Positions 12,501-27,500 of a stretch of 64,000 bases of DNA are shown here, in pieces. Each line of letters begins with the position of its first letter. The stretch's first letter is position 1. Under the pieces are notes generated by a model that was given only the letters and a program-made list of their open reading frames with translations, did no database searches and was not told the origin of the DNA. The translations under genes and the position numbers were made by a program. The DNA comes from Sympetrum striolatum. Taxonomy: Eukaryota > Arthropoda > Insecta > Odonata > Libellulidae. Location of the stretch: positions 92,422,254-92,486,253 of the forward strand of contig OX388343.1 of NCBI GenBank assembly GCA_947579665.1, read 5' to 3'.

Positions 12501-15500
12501 TGCAATAAACAGCTTAGGTTTTTTAAAATCCATAATTATAATATTATGCGTATTTTTATTTGAAAATCATTCCAACCAAGTTATTATTAGATATTATTAC
12601 ATATATCATAACACAAATACATTATTATTATTTACAATTATAAAAATATACTCACAAATATCTATATAAAATATATTATTAACAATTGTTATAATCAGAC
12701 TCTGATCCGTCCAAAAAATCATCTTAACACACAAACCCTTTACAACTTTACATAATTATTGTTTCCAATCTTGGTAGGAACGTATGAGAAGTTAACAAAC
12801 TTATTAATATAAAACATTATTATATCAAAGCTTATTTTCTTCGAATATGAAAAGGCACGCATGCACACACTTATAGACATGCAAACACTAATTACTGTCG
12901 ACTCTGTCCAACGTCCAAAGAATCATCTTCCAATCCAGATTCTGTTGGGTAGGATACAAACAATATTTGCTAGGCCTTGGAAGATAAAACTTTTGAAGGA
13001 TTGGAACGCATCACAACCGACTTGAAATAATAGGAGCGGAATGTAACATCATTCACACGAACAAGTCATATAGTCTTCTTCCTCAAATGCTTTCGCGTAA
13101 AATCTTCACTTATTGGAAATCATCCTTTATTGGACAAGATATGTTGTCATCGTCATTATTATAACTCCATGGATGTAGTGTTGCAGATATAACACCGTTG
13201 TGTTGACATAGTGTCTGTGAGAGCATTGCAGATCTTTCTGTCTATCATAGTAAGTTGCAGCTTGTACAAAACATTGATTTTATTACCATTAACTGCAATC
13301 TTTAATAGTGAAAGTTGATTCTCCTGGTTGCACATGTTTTCAACTTGTAATTGTGCATGCTGTGTTGATTCCTTCTTGAATTCAATCTTCAGAGAATGAC
13401 AAAATAGAGGAGATGCAGGTCTGCTGTTTTGCCAAACAATTCTTCTCAAGCACCCTTTGGTCACTAGTTTAGCAGCATAAGAGAAGTGAAAATAAGCTAT
13501 CCTCTTCAACTTGTTAGTAGTCCTATGAAATAGCATTTGCTCGAATTTAATAGTGAAGTTTCGAAGTCCACACTCAAAAAAACCACTTTTCTATTTTCGT
13601 CCAGCATTTTTCAATTCTAGTTCACTGCACGGCATTGTGTATTAGAATAAATGCTAACTAAAAGATACAGAATTCTTGGAAGGTAATAAGATGAAATTTA
13701 ATTGCAAAAAGATAGTTATCAGTAAAATCGCCATCATATCAACATATAGTGTTCTGCCCTGATGCAGGTCCCGCACGCCACTGCCATCTCCATTCTTCTC
13801 TGTTCATAGCCTTCTCCTTAGTGTATCTATAGTTCTTTACTTTAACCTCATCCACCATTGTTATTCTTCTTCTTCCTCTCTTATTTTTTCCTTCCACTGC
13901 ACCTTCTAATGCCACTTTCAGTATGCTATTCCCTCTAATTATGTGGCCCAGCCAGTTTGCTTTCCTTTTTCTTATTTCTGTCACCATCCTTCTTCTTTCA
14001 TCCTTCACCTTATCCAGGATCTCCTTGTTTCTCACCATATCCATCCATCTCACCTTCTCCACACCCACATTTCAAACGCCTCAATTCTCTTTCTTTCCCA
14101 CTTCCTTAGCATCCATGCCTCACATCCATACATTGCTATGCTCCATACATAGCACTTACTCAATCTTTTCTCAGCCCCAGATCTAGAGTTTTACTGCATA
14201 ATAAGTTTCTCTCTTGACTGAAAGCCTCTTTTGCCATCGCTATTCTTGCTTTTATTTCTTCCTTACTTCTCCAATCATCACCTATCATGGTTCCTAAGTA
14301 TCTTATCTTTTTACTTTTTCTAATATTCCTTATTTTATTTCCACATTTATTTGCTCTTCAAAGTTTACTTGCATCACCTTTGTCTTTTTATGTTTATTTT
14401 CATCCCATATTCTTTCATTCTTTCTTCCAGATCCTTTATCAGCCTTTGCAGTGCTTGCATGTTATCAGCTAATATTACTATATCATCTGCAAATCTTATA
14501 TTTCTTATCTTCCTCCCTCCAATAGTAACTCCTTCCTCATTCCCATCAAATACTTTCTGGATCATTTCTTCAAGGTATATATTAAACAACATAGGTGACA
14601 GACAGCATCCCTGTCTTACTCCCCTACCAAGATCCACCCATGTTGTCATATCCACATTTGTAAAGCGGCTTTTTGTTTAATATACAATTCTCTAATAAGT
14701 TTTCTTTCCTTCCATAGTAACCCCTATTTCTTTAGAATTTCCTTCATTTTCTCCCATTTGACCTGATCAAAAGCCTTTTCCAAATCAATAAAACACGAGC
14801 TTTTCCTTTTCCTCTCTCTATATACCTTTCTCCAATCATTCTTAGGAAGCCAATGGCCTTGTTCCTTTCCCTTTTCTGAAGCCAAACTGTTCCTCTTCTG
14901 CATTTTCTTCCATTATACTTGTTAATCTCCTATTCAGTACTCTCAACATTATTTTGGCTGCATGCGAAATAAGACTTATCGTTCTATGTTCGCTGCATTT
15001 TCTTGTACCTGCCTTCTTAGGAATTGGTACCATCAATGTTCTAACAGAATCTTCAGGCCATTCACCAGTATGATATATTTTGTTACACAATTTAACAATT
15101 TCCCTCATACCAATTTCATCCAACAATTTGAAAAATTCAATGGGAATTTCATCCATTCCTGTTGTCTTTCCTTTCTTCATTTCTTCAATAGCTTTTTCAA
15201 CTTCCCTCTCCAACACTGATGAGTCATTATCTTCAGGAGACACCACTTCTTCCGCCTCCAATTCTAAATCGTCTGGTTTCTCTACTGAACAGTACAGTTC
15301 TTCCAAATATTATGTCCATCTTTCTGCTACTTCTTTTCTGTCGTGCATTATTCTACCATCTTTACTCTCGATTTCTCTCATTTTACTCTTCCTTTTCCTG
15401 CCACCAATTGTTACTGCCCTTACTTTCCTATACATGAGATCATGCTTTCCTTTCTTCTCTAGGTTCTCTATTTCATCACATGCTTCCACCAGCCACTTCT

Positions 15501-18500
15501 CTCTTGCCTTTAAAGATTCTCTCTTCAATTCATTATTTAACTTTCTATCCATTGTTCTTTCTTGTTCACCTCTTTTGTTTTTCTATTTCCTTCTTTCTTC
15601 CATCTTTTTCAACATCTCTTCTGTCACCCAAGGCTTCTTTGATCTAATTCTTTTATAGTATTCTATTTCCTTCTCTGTTACATTTACTATAGCATTTTTT
15701 ATCCTCCCCCAAATTTCTTCACTTACTTCCTCTTCTTTTTGACTTTCTGTAATTAATTTAGACAGTTTCTCACCTATCTCTTCTTTACCCATTTCCTCCA
15801 TCTTTTTCAAGTTCGATTTCTTTACTACTTTGGCTTTTTCAACCCTCTTTAATGTCAGCTCGATTTCCATCCTTATTAGGACATGGTCACTATTTATATC
15901 AGCACCTGGTAATCCTGTTGTATCCTTTATTGCATTTCGATATCTTTCTTCTATTAGGAAGTAATTTATCTGGTATTGATCTTGTGCTGGCAAAATCCAT
16001 GTATATCTCCTCCTTTTATGATTTTTAAACCATGAATTAGCAATAAATAGTTTTTTCTCTCTACAGAATTCGATCAATCTTTCACTTGTGTGAAAAAAGT
16101 CAGTTCATACCGATTTTAATCTTTCACCTCTTTCATTTCTTATTCCCAACCCGAATTTTCCCACCACCGTGCCCTCTTCCGCTTCTCCAACTATAGCATT
16201 CCAATCCCCCATAATCACTCTACAGCAACCCTTCTCTTCTAATAAATCCTCAATTTTCTCTTATATCCTATTTATATCATCTTCTTCATAGTCTGATGTA
16301 AGCATATACACTTGTATAATGACTAGATCTTTAGGTAACATTCCAATCCTTACAGCTATTAATCTATCATTAACATATCTCTCCTTGTCCATCCCACCTC
16401 ATCTCGCTCAGTCCTATCGCATCCATCTTATTTATCTTCATCTCTCTTTTAATGTTCTCCATCTTTCCGCACTGCAACATTGACCTCACATTCTATATTC
16501 CCACTCTCAATCTTTTTTGATGTCACTCCTTTTGTTGCTTCCCCCGGAGATCCGACTGGGAAGCTATTTTAACTCCGGAACATTTGACAAAAGAAGCTGG
16601 CATCGTGGCATATATCTAGGAAATATTCAGATTATAATTATAGTGCAAAATTATTTACATAATTAAAACAATGGCATAAATATCATTAATAACTTTTGTT
16701 TTATCAAAAGAAATATAGTAGAAGTCCGTTAAAGCCGATTTCTTATACTAAATGTCCGTCCTCTTGAATCCAAGGGCAGCCAATGCGTCCGAATGGAACT
16801 GTAGGGTTTTTAATTCTTACGCAAATGCTTCAGAATGCGTAAAAGAGTATGTTTGCTTCAAAAATATTATTTCATTGAGTCATAAACCATAACCAAAGTG
16901 CATCCTCTAACATAAAATGTAAATCATTATTGCTCAGTAATCGTTGAAAGTAATATTATATCATTAGATAATCGTATTAGTTAGGATTTGGAGATGTATC
17001 TTAATAATTAAACATGGCTTTCCAGTAGGATAAGTAGCTGCGAGGGTCATGCACGTTAGGCACGAATTTTTCTCCGGTGCTGGCAATTCTTCAACGCAGC
17101 TGGTGAGAGCAGAATTCCTTCTCTACTCTCATATATTACAGGTTAGATGGAAGAGGAGACTTTTTAGTCTCAATCTCGCCTAATAAAGACCCTAATAATA
17201 ATATATCGTCTTACCCCACAGCAGCTCTAATCTTTCGTCTCATGTCCTCCAGGCACAAACAGAAACCTACTCGTACAACTCCCACCCTTCAAAGCCATGC
17301 CACCTCTCTCTTCCGATATGTTAATCGAGGGAACCAAGAAAAAATGTTTTTCTTGCAATAGTGCTAATTTTTAGGAAAAAAGAATCTAATAAACTATGTA
17401 AGAACAAAAAGGGTTTTATTTGAAACATTGTAACAAAGCAATATTACGATTGATGGCCACTTGCACGTACAAACTTAAGCATCCTTTAGTTTATTTTTAG
17501 TGCATCCTATGGTTTTTTTTAGCCCAAAAATATCATCGTTCCAATCAATTCGCATTAATTGTTTCACGAAATGCTGGACTTTATAAGGAGCAGTTTGAAA
17601 CACTTATTTATAGTTTCGGGTGATATTTTCCCCCAGCAAACCCCCATGGATTGCCTCTAGGACATTCCATTTGAGGCTAGTTTCATTTGACATTAACTTC
17701 CTCATTAACGAGGTGTGATCTAAACAGGTGCTTTATAGCTTGAATAATAACACAAGCTCTATGTTCGTCAATTGAATGACAGGGTGGGCCTGACAGCAAT
17801 CCACGAACAGCACAATTTTTCTATTTCTCCCTCCAACTTTCACACCAAGAGCCTTAAGCCAGTGTGTAAAATTTTGCCCTGTCATCCATGCTTTTACGTT
17901 GGACTCGTAAGTAAAGGGAATATTTTGCTGGCCACAAAAAGCTCAGGGACGCTTGGATTTTCCAATAATTAATAGTTTCAGTTTATCACATCCAGTCACG
18001 TTCGTGCAGAGGAGAACAGTAAGTCTCTCCTTACTCCTTTTTCCACCTTAGCAGCAGTTGCCCTTAATAGCCAAAGCCTTTTCCGGCAGTAAATTGTAAA
18101 ACAGTGGTGTCCCATCCGCATTGTATATGTTCTAATTATGTGGAGATTAAAAACAGTTTGTCTCACTAAATACAAGGCCTATCTCAAATTATATTAGTTA
18201 AATGATAATTTGATTTTTACAATACTTAACTTTTCTTCGTATCTTTCGAGGAATGACTTGAGAATTGGAAGCCAATCATGTACTGCTTGTTCATTTACTT
18301 CACTGGATTCTCCACTAATTATGTGGAGTGATATTCCTCTTCTTCCTTTAAATCGGTTCAGCCAACCATCCATGCTAATGAAATTGCCCAGTTTCATGCG
18401 AAGCGAAGCTCTTCAGCTTTCGCTTTTATCATTGTTCCGCTGATTCAAATTCCTAGAGATCGTTGCTGGGTGAACCATTCAAATAGAATATATTCCAATT

Positions 18501-21500
18501 CCGTATTATCCGCTGGTCATAGTTTATTGCACCCCCTGAAGTGTTTTGCATCATGAATGCTGACTTTATTTTTTCTTTGTTCTTCAAATCGTAAATAGAG
18601 TGGACAATGACAGGCCATACCATCTGCCGATTTTGGATTTACTCACGGTTTCTCTTTCTCACAATTTCAAATTTCTTTGCTAAATCTAAAGCCTTTCTTT
18701 TACTCTCCATCACAGAACTGTCACACTAGAAACTTAGATATTAGAAAGCTCTCCTGAACGGACTCACGTCTAATGATCGACTGATGGAAGAGCGATGACC
18801 GTCATTTCAAAAGGCACCCCTAATTCATATCAAATTTCTTTCTCAAGATATTTTTCATTCGCACGCTTCATAACTAATGACTGTGGCGCAAGGGAGAGGT
18901 TACCCTGGAAATCCAAAACAGCGCTGCTTTTATATCTTATGTTCCCTCCCATTGGACTATTTGGTACCAAGTTTCGAATGAAAACAAATCCCACAGGTGG
19001 ATACCAATAAAATGGAAACTTGATTCAAGTTGCTGACTAGAGGGATCATCACCAAAAAGAAACAAGATACAAGGGGATAAGAAATAGGAGACATGCGGAA
19101 GAAAGGGGATAGTGAGACTCATGAGACATCTTCGATAAGGAGATATGCTACCTGCAAGACAAATATAGAACCATGGCACTTGTTATGACAATACCTCAGA
19201 TTTTGATCACTCGTTATAATGGAAGTAACTCCCTATCCTTTTTGCTGTGAGACGGAAAACGTCCAAAGAATCACTCGCTATAGCGCAACTCTCGTTATAT
19301 GCCGTACTCGTTATGACGGACTGTACGTTGCATGGTTGTGTGGGTTGTACATTGCGTGGGTTTATATCGACCCCACAAGACTAATTAACATGGATAATTG
19401 CTACTAAGGTCTTACTGTAAAATTTATCAGATCTCTTTGTTTCTTCTTTCAATGACAATTTAAACTCTCACAAAGAACGAGTAATTTCAGAACATTTCAT
19501 GTTTGTAAACATAATTTAAATATCCCCGTGGCAAGTTGGCCCGATGGCAAGTTTACCCATTCCCCTTTTGAAAGGTACTCACAAAAATTACAGTTATTTT
19601 GGATGCACAGTTGTTGTTTGACAATCATTTGAGGGAGTTGATGCGAGTGTGTTTGTGAAAATGGAAAATATCGAGTATTGAACTGTCATTAAATATTTGT
19701 TGTAGAAAGGCTTATGCAAATCAATCACAAGTTGGATGCTGTCCACCATTTACCACTGTGAAACAATGAATGTTTGGGATGTTAAAAACTGCAACCAGGG
19801 CTGGATTTTCCATTAGGCTAGCTAGGCTTCAGCCTAGGGCCTTAAGATCAAGAGGGGCTTACATTCAAATTGTTAGCAAAATTAAAATTACACTATTCTT
19901 AAAACAGTGAACACTAAAACACTGAACCGAAAATAAGTAGACATATTGATATATATCATAGTAACGATGTATTTTATCATCTCTCATGTAATTTACAAAC
20001 TTAAAAATGGGAGATGAAAGGGCCTCATAAGTGGAATAGCCTAGGGCCTCCTTTCATCTAAATCCAGCCCTGACTACAACCTCTGAGGATAACATAGCTC
20101 AAGCTCACCAAATTGTGCTAGATGACTATCTAACTAAAGTAAGAGAGATAGAAGAGGCTATGAATATCTCCAAAGAACATGTTTGTCATAGATTGAATGA
20201 AGAATTAGGCATGAGAGAGCAGTCTGTGCATTGGGTGCCGCGTTTGCTCACATTAGACTAAATATGTGTTTGAGTGAACATTTCTCACACCATGTTGTCA
20301 CAGTTTGGATGGAATAAATCAGAGATTTGGTGCTGAATAATTAGATGTAACTTGGATGTACCATTTTACCCAAAAACAATAATACAGTCAAAGCAGTGGA
20401 CTGGGAAGGGGGAATCGACTAAAAAAAACAAAAACCTGATTTATGACTGGGAAAGTGATAGTGACTGGGAAAGTGATAGTGACTGGTTTTTGGGATAGTC
20501 AAGGAAATGTCTTAATCGATTATCAGAAAAAAGGAAAATCATTATTGGAGCATACTATGCATGATTACTTGACAAGCTGAAGGCAGGATTGTGGAAAGAC
20601 GGCCACATTTACAGAAAAGAAAATTTTGTTTCTCAGTGGTTGCCATGGCAAAAATTCATGAATTACAGTTTGAACTGCTTAAGCCCCTACTTTCTCAACA
20701 GAACTGGCCCCAAGTGCCTTTTTCTGCTCCTTAAGCTCAAAGTTGCTTGGAGGACCGAAAGATTTTTCAAATGAGGAGGTCATCACCTTTGTAAACAATT
20801 ATTTGGCAGAGAAAGTCACCAAGTACTGTTTGGTTGGGTTAAGGAGATGAGACAATCGCTGGAAGGAGTCTTTACACATACAGAGATTATGTAGCAAATT
20901 CAAAATAAATTTTAGGAAAAATGTATCTTTGTTGGGTCGGAAATATTTCAGACTAGTGTAGCTTTAGGCTAAAATGTATTTTCATTGTAAAGAAATATCT
21001 TTAATACATAAGGGCTCTGATTTATATCCTAGTTCACTTCAAGTTAATTGGGTTAATAAATGATTCTAAATTTAGTCTCTAAGACCCTTAAATGCACAAT
21101 TTTAAAACAATTAATGTATTTAAGGGTTTACGGCATACTATGGGGATTTCATTCTTACAGAAAGCAATTTCTTGATGGGTTTTTAGATATAATTGGTGCC
21201 ATAGGTATATTTTCTCAATTAATTTTTTGCTTGAAAAGTTTAAAGTAACTTATCTCCAATCAGTCATGGATTTTGGTCATGGACATCCATCTTTGGCTGA
21301 CAATTTGGAGAAAATGGGTATGGTTACTTAGCTATTTTGTGTATTCTACTTTTACATATCAACGTTTAGGAAGATTTTTGCTGATGCAGAATGTTACTAT
21401 GAATAATTTAGATCATTATATTGTGTTCTCATCTCAGAGTGATGGGATTTCAATGTTTGTCTATGAATTGCTTTAGCATTATAGCATTTTTCTTTGTAAT

Positions 21501-24500
21501 TTGGCATTATCTGATTGTAGTTGCTGAGAGATTGTTTACAAAAGATATTGATCTGTAAATATCATTTTTCAGGTCCAAAAGTGATTTCTCGCCTTTTAAC
21601 TGTTGAATCCATTGAAGAGGTAACAGAAGTATTGCGACGTCCTCCAGTTATTTGGGATAACTTACATGCCAATGACTATGATCAGAAACGTGTATTTTTG
21701 GGTCCATATTCTGGACGCTCTCCAGATCTCATACGTCGACTTCGTGGTGTTCTCACAAATCCTAATTGTGAATATGGTGCAAATTTTGTTGCAATTCACA
21801 CATTGGCACAATGGAGCCGCTGTAATGCAGATGGGCGGAGAGATCTTAGCTTAAGTAAGAGTGAATGATTACTTTAATTCACATTTTTAATGAAGTATGA
21901 TTTTGTATTTTTCATGATGATAACTGTAGCTATCTTTGTCATGATTTTATGTAGTTGTATTTTGACCATATTCATTTGCTTATTTATAATATATACTTAT
22001 TTTATTTAGCATACATTAGTGAATACCTCTTCAGTGAATCTGAACTAAAAGACTTATGGATCTGTTTTGTGTAAATGACTCAGATAATTTAGCAAACAAA
22101 TCAAAAATATAACTAATATAAAGAGGACTTTTAGGCTAGGGGCTTCTCCTAATTGGAAGTTAAAACTTCTGCTTAGTCCTACCTTAAGGTTAAACATACT
22201 AACTGACATATTCATGTTCAATTTATGGTTAATTTACGCTCATTGATTCAGTTGAAGTTGTGTTTTATGCTTTAGCTCTATTTGAGTGATTAAGGAAAAT
22301 TTTAATTCCAGATGATACTGTTAGTGCTGATATAAAATTAGAAACTGAAACAGAGGATGGATGCGTTGAAGAAGCCCCTTTAACTCTATCTCCTAACATG
22401 TATCACCCAAAACGTGCTCTGCGAAATGCTATCAATGAGTGGCTTCCAGAATTTAGAAGAAAAAAGACGGTGTCAGGTCTCATGGCCAAACCACAGGTAA
22501 ATTTCCATTTATAATTATTGAATCTAGGTTTTTGGGTTTTTATTTACTATCATATTTTCCCCTCTTATATGCATACCTTATGATATTTTTTTCCTTTGAC
22601 AAATATTAAATAGTAGGAAATTTCTTTATACATGTGATTTTTTTACTTAATTTTCTTTCTCACATAAGTAAAGGTTATATTTTTCTCTTGCAATCAATAT
22701 TTTTATTTTTTTGTAAATTTATTGTTTTATTTATATTTTGTATGTAATTTTATTATTGTATATACTTCATTGTTGTTTTTTACTGTGTTTTTGCAGGTTT
22801 TTTTTGTTCCCCTTCTCTGTGGGTGTTTTCTTTGGCAACCTTCAGTTGCAAAGATTTTTCCCCACGCACTACTCTGTCTTTTTTATTTAATTTAATTTAT
22901 ACTTGTTCATATTCTGACGACATACGAGGTTAGGTTGAAGAAAGGCCCACTTGGGCCTAACCTCGCCAATAAAGGGTCAAACTAACTAACTAACTTATGT
23001 ATACCATGCAAATCTCTGAATCTCTGAATTCTCATTAAAATGTATTGATAATGCACACCTACTAGATGCTGCGCAGTTTGCACCATATTATCTCAAGGAT
23101 ATACGTATAAAGATTATGTGGAGTCCATTTTGGTTTGAAGTGGTTCACGGACAAATTATTAATGAAATATAATGATTCAGCGCCATGGTGCTATCCTCCA
23201 AGTGAAATTCAGGAGTTCATGATTAGTTATGTTAAAATAATTAATTCTTGATAATCAATGATAATCTTGAGGCTGTGAAAACGTGGCATGTAAATTATCT
23301 ACACCAGTAATTCTTTTCAATTGCTGAAATTTTTTTATTGATAACTCTCCCATTACTAATTAGGAAAGTATTAAATTCTCATTTTTTTATGTGGAACTTC
23401 TGTTTTATTACTTTAATTTCCATTTTGTTTCTTTGTTGAGCAGCAGGTATTGGTGACTGCATTAGTTCCTCCTGTGCTACCATCGGTAAATACTTGCATG
23501 AGCCTAACAACCACAACTATGAGTAATGCCTCAGGAGGTGCAACACCTGCACCTACTACTACATCTGGCCCTGCTCAGCCCCAAGGAAATCTTCAAGCTT
23601 TAGCAGATGTCTGTGGGGCAGTAAGTGTATTTAACCCTTTGATATTCAAGGTGCAGATATATCCACATTCTCATTTGCCTTAAAACGCTTGAGGTGCTGA
23701 ATATTGGTTTCAGCATTAATCCTGTCCAAAATGTATATTTATCTTATTTTGAATTATTTTCACTTATATACTGGAGTTATATAACTGTTTATCACACTGT
23801 TTACAACAAGTAAACCCCCCCTTCCCATCTTCCAAAAACAACATTATTATGATGAATGCAATTCCTTTTCCTCCCGATAATCAATACTTATTAGTAACCT
23901 TATTGCACGGTTAATAAATATAAGTTTTATGACAGTTGGTATAATTAAAATCTTATGCAAAATTAAGCCAAATAAGTTGCCATGGCCAGAAAGTATTCCA
24001 GCAAGACTGCTAAAAGAACTGGCAGAAAGCGTCGTATAATTTATATTATTTATTTCAATATTTTGTTTATTTATTTTATATTAATAATCATTGCATAATC
24101 TAAATATCTGATAACAACCACAATGATCTCCATTTTGATCTCTCCCATTACTAAATTCAATAATACTTTCTTATTGACTACCTTTATTTTTCTACCATCC
24201 ATACAAATAATCCTCCCCCCTTGCAAGGAATAAATTGAAGGAGGGGTTTTTCCTTCATTAGTTAACATAACTAATTCTTCCAATATGGCATTTATTTTGC
24301 TACCCAATATCTAAATATGCATTGGTTCTCGTTCCATTTATATTCACTTTGACTTCCGGGCATGTCCAACTTTTGACTATCGCCTTGTCTGCCTGTTCCT
24401 CCATTAACTTAATGAACATGTTTCCATCCATTACTCCTATTGTGACTTTAAGTATCATGATCATACCCTCTTTGGCATACAGGGGATTACATCAAACCCT

Positions 24501-27500
24501 CCCAGTTAAAAGAATTTGCATTCGTCAGGAGTCCCTGTGAAGCCATTCTCCGGAGCGCATTATCGAGCCCCCAGAAAAATTTTGCTGGCCCTCTCTTTGC
24601 CTAACCTTGACAAATTTTATGTCCTGTGAATCATTCTCACCGTTTCCTTCATCTGTCACTCATGTCTCCCCCGTCAACTTGCATGTCTTATCGTAATGCC
24701 CCAAGAGCATCACCATGTTTTCCAGAGTTAATGATTCCCTGCTTTTTAATAAATTTTGAATATAAGGTGGGTAATGTCTAATAAGAACATAAGTGATTTC
24801 CTTTTCCGTTTATGATGGTTCACGTAACCGTGTGTCCGCTATCTTTTGCAATGCGTATAATCTAAAATTATTCTTATCAATTTTCCAAAACTGCCCAGAC
24901 ATAATTTTTAATTCGTACCCTATAACATCGCATTCTCTTTTAACATTTGGAGAGCAATGTTAACAAGATCGGATGTTACCCCGGGTTATAAGAAAAGCTT
25001 GGCATGTCTACTTGTGGGAATCAACCATATGGGTTATTACTTCAATCACATTGAAAAAATATCTCTTCAACTCACCTTCTGCATCTGCGACATGCTTCTG
25101 TAACTCTTCCTTCACAATTACTAATTGACTATCGAAACCCTCTTGATTCCTCACTAGTTTCTGCTTTACCTGCTCTATTCACCCGTGAAATGCCTCTAGT
25201 TGCCTCCGGTCAATATTCTCCCTTTCACAATTCCATTCCTACGTTTCAATTCTCTCCTTACTCTTGCGCGACCCCCTGTCATGCTCCGTTATCTTTGCTA
25301 TAATTCCCTCAAGACCTTGTTTACTTACTTATTTCTTTCACTTTCACCATTCTACACTCCAAATTACCCTGGGACTTAGCAAGCCAGGCTATTACCTGAT
25401 TATTACTATCCAGGATTTCTTTCATTTCTGCTCTCATTTCATTTAACATGTCAGTAATAACTTTTAAGTTTACGGATCTATTGCACAGTGCTCATCACTA
25501 ATTGGCTTCTTTACTGCTCCTTATACCTCCAATTTATTATTGCTGCTATATTCTATCGACAACCTATCCATCTTTTCTATAAGAGAATCTTCTCTCAATT
25601 CCTCTAAACTCTCGGAATCTGCACTTTCCTTGCTATAAACCAAAAATGTGTCTTTAGAATCCATTACACTTCACCACATTAACCTTAAATAAATATCACC
25701 AGCAGTTATTCTGGGTAACATAGAAAAAACTCTACTCACGTTTTAGATTCTAAAGAATGTGACCGTACAGGTGCCAATTCTACGGTTAACTAGGGCAGCT
25801 AGCAAGGGGATTGAAATATGTCGTCTTATGGAGAGGAAGGCACGGGAGGTGTGGGTGAGTTTCATAACACGAAGGATAAATTTGATTGCTTATTACCCTT
25901 CAAGCACATAAGAAATAATGCCAATACAAAAAGTAAACAATTACATTCCGGTCTATACCAGAATTTGTGGTGGTGGAAAGAAAGCGAAAAAACGAAGATG
26001 TATAAATAATGTGGTTATTCCGGAAATGCTACTCAGACAGCAATCCAATGAAAGGTTAAGTGAATATTATCTACCCAAACTAAAGAACAAAAAACGCCAT
26101 GAAAGTGACGAATGTTTGACTATTCCCACGAGACACTGACAAATAACCTGGACAGGTAACTCCTTCGGCCTCACTCAGGAAGTTTTTGTCAATTAAATTC
26201 CTCACATCCCAGGAGGGACCTGATGCTCCTGGTGTCTGCTTCCCTTTTTCTCCCTGCACCTCCAAAAGTGCACCATATTCTTTGGCTCTCTTCCATGGGA
26301 TTCCCCGAAACTGTCATGTGGGCTGGCCACTGGGCATCTGGTACAGTTGACATCACCTCTACTACCTCATTCGCAAGTGACCAATGTGCTTCTCTCTAGT
26401 ACCAATCTTCTACTTCCTCTCTCTGACCCCTCCTTCTCTTCTTTATCCCTGTAAATAATTTTGTCTTTTATTGTTTTTTAATAATATGATGGTGATGACG
26501 GGTCATAACAAAAAAAAATATATATATATACAGTGAGTCCCTGAGTTGCACGATTCCGCAGATACACATTTCATCTATTTCTTTTAGTGTGAAAATACTT
26601 AAAATTACATGAAGACCGTAGAATTTCCTCCTTCTAGGTAAATGAATCATAAATTATTTGAAATTCCTGCCATAAATAAGGAAAGAGGAATGATTGAGGA
26701 GTTAATTTTTTCAATTTCTGTTAGTTTACAAATTTTTGTATTTCCGACACTTGGTACAAAAACCATAAAAGAAGATTATATGCTTAGAAAAGCCCAGAAG
26801 ATAGAGACAGATACCAGATTGATTTAATTACAATTAATTAAAGGTTTAAAAGCAGCCGGTTTCATAGTAAAACTCTTAAGGAAAGGGTTAAGGTGACTTT
26901 GCACATAAGGGTGTGCACCCAGGAAAATTCCCAAGGAAAAATGGACTTGAAAAAAGTCTGACAGGGCCAGGAATCGAACCCTGGATTTTCCTCTATCCGG
27001 GAGGCTGCCTTAACCATCTAGGCTACCCAGCCAGAACTAGTAAACTCTTTCTGGAGCTGACCAAGATACAGACCATAATCTTCTTATAGCCTAAGAGCTA
27101 GATTGAAACATGTTAGAAGAAAGAGAGTTAAGCAAGTAAGTTTTAAAAATTAATCAATGAAATCCCTTTTTGCAAAACACCACCTTGTTGAAAATTATTC
27201 ATCAGATTTTTCCATCTATTTGCTTCAATTTGAAGGAAAAGGCTCCAAAATTAATATTTTAGAGCAATTAGAAATAATCTTAAGCAAACAATATAACTAC
27301 AATTTAAATAAAATTCACCAATGTAAGACCTCCTCACCCTGTTTGTTGGTGGTTGCCTCTCTCTCCCCCTCCTTCTCCTTCACCTACCACATTTTCTCTC
27401 TTATCCTCACCTTAATCCCCATATTTATTAATTTTTGTCATTCCTCATTCCCTCATCACCCCCTCAGTTCTCCATCCGTCTTCATAACTACAAATGTATA

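Larger units (their letters stand above)
16716..19323. mobile_element. Tigger/pogo DNA transposon, degraded
   Basis: The left end agtagaagtccgttaaagcc (16717) and right end tatatgccgtactcgttatg (19295-19314) match Tigger-type termini. The same ends recur at 36991 and 58516, where the tip cttctactg is complete. TA stands outside both ends (16714-16715; 19324-19325), and the composite's left arm shows the empty TA site. The right tip has lost about six bases. A transposase relic lies within on the minus strand. Confidence 0.85.
8131..19564. mobile_element. composite DNA transposon with long inverted ends and 10-bp target duplication
   Basis: Left arm 8131-8905 (without an insert at 8319-8788) matches, reversed, the right arm 19564-19324 plus 16714-16620. 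Landmarks shared include gccaactcgacacggggatg against gccaacttgccacggggata, gaaattactcgttctttg, gaaagaagaaacaaagagat, a gacctta-cagcaatt block, and gatatttatgcca-tgtttt next to aattatgtaaataattttgc. The ten bases cttttgaaag stand outside both ends (8121-8130; 19565-19574). Long ends, G-rich tips and a 9-11-bp duplication suggest a Mutator-like element, but no MULE transposase is seen. The duplicated string is nearly self-complementary, so it could instead be part of the ends. Confidence 0.65.

Noticed and set aside
13159..13536. 125-residue minus frame
   Set aside because: No recognisable domain; lies inside a transposon composite. Kept only as unassigned.
15080..15658. 192-residue + strand frame
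   Set aside because: Antisense shadow of the minus-strand LINE; Ser/Leu-rich because it is the complement of Lys/Glu-rich codons.
24071..25665. Endogenous virus with envelope
   Set aside because: Only gag-like and protease-like pieces are present; no envelope, RT or LTR seen, so it is described as an LTR-retrotransposon relic.
26940..27035. Possible tRNA gene
   Set aside because: Same head as the SINE copies at 40 kb with shared tail; part of a repeat family.
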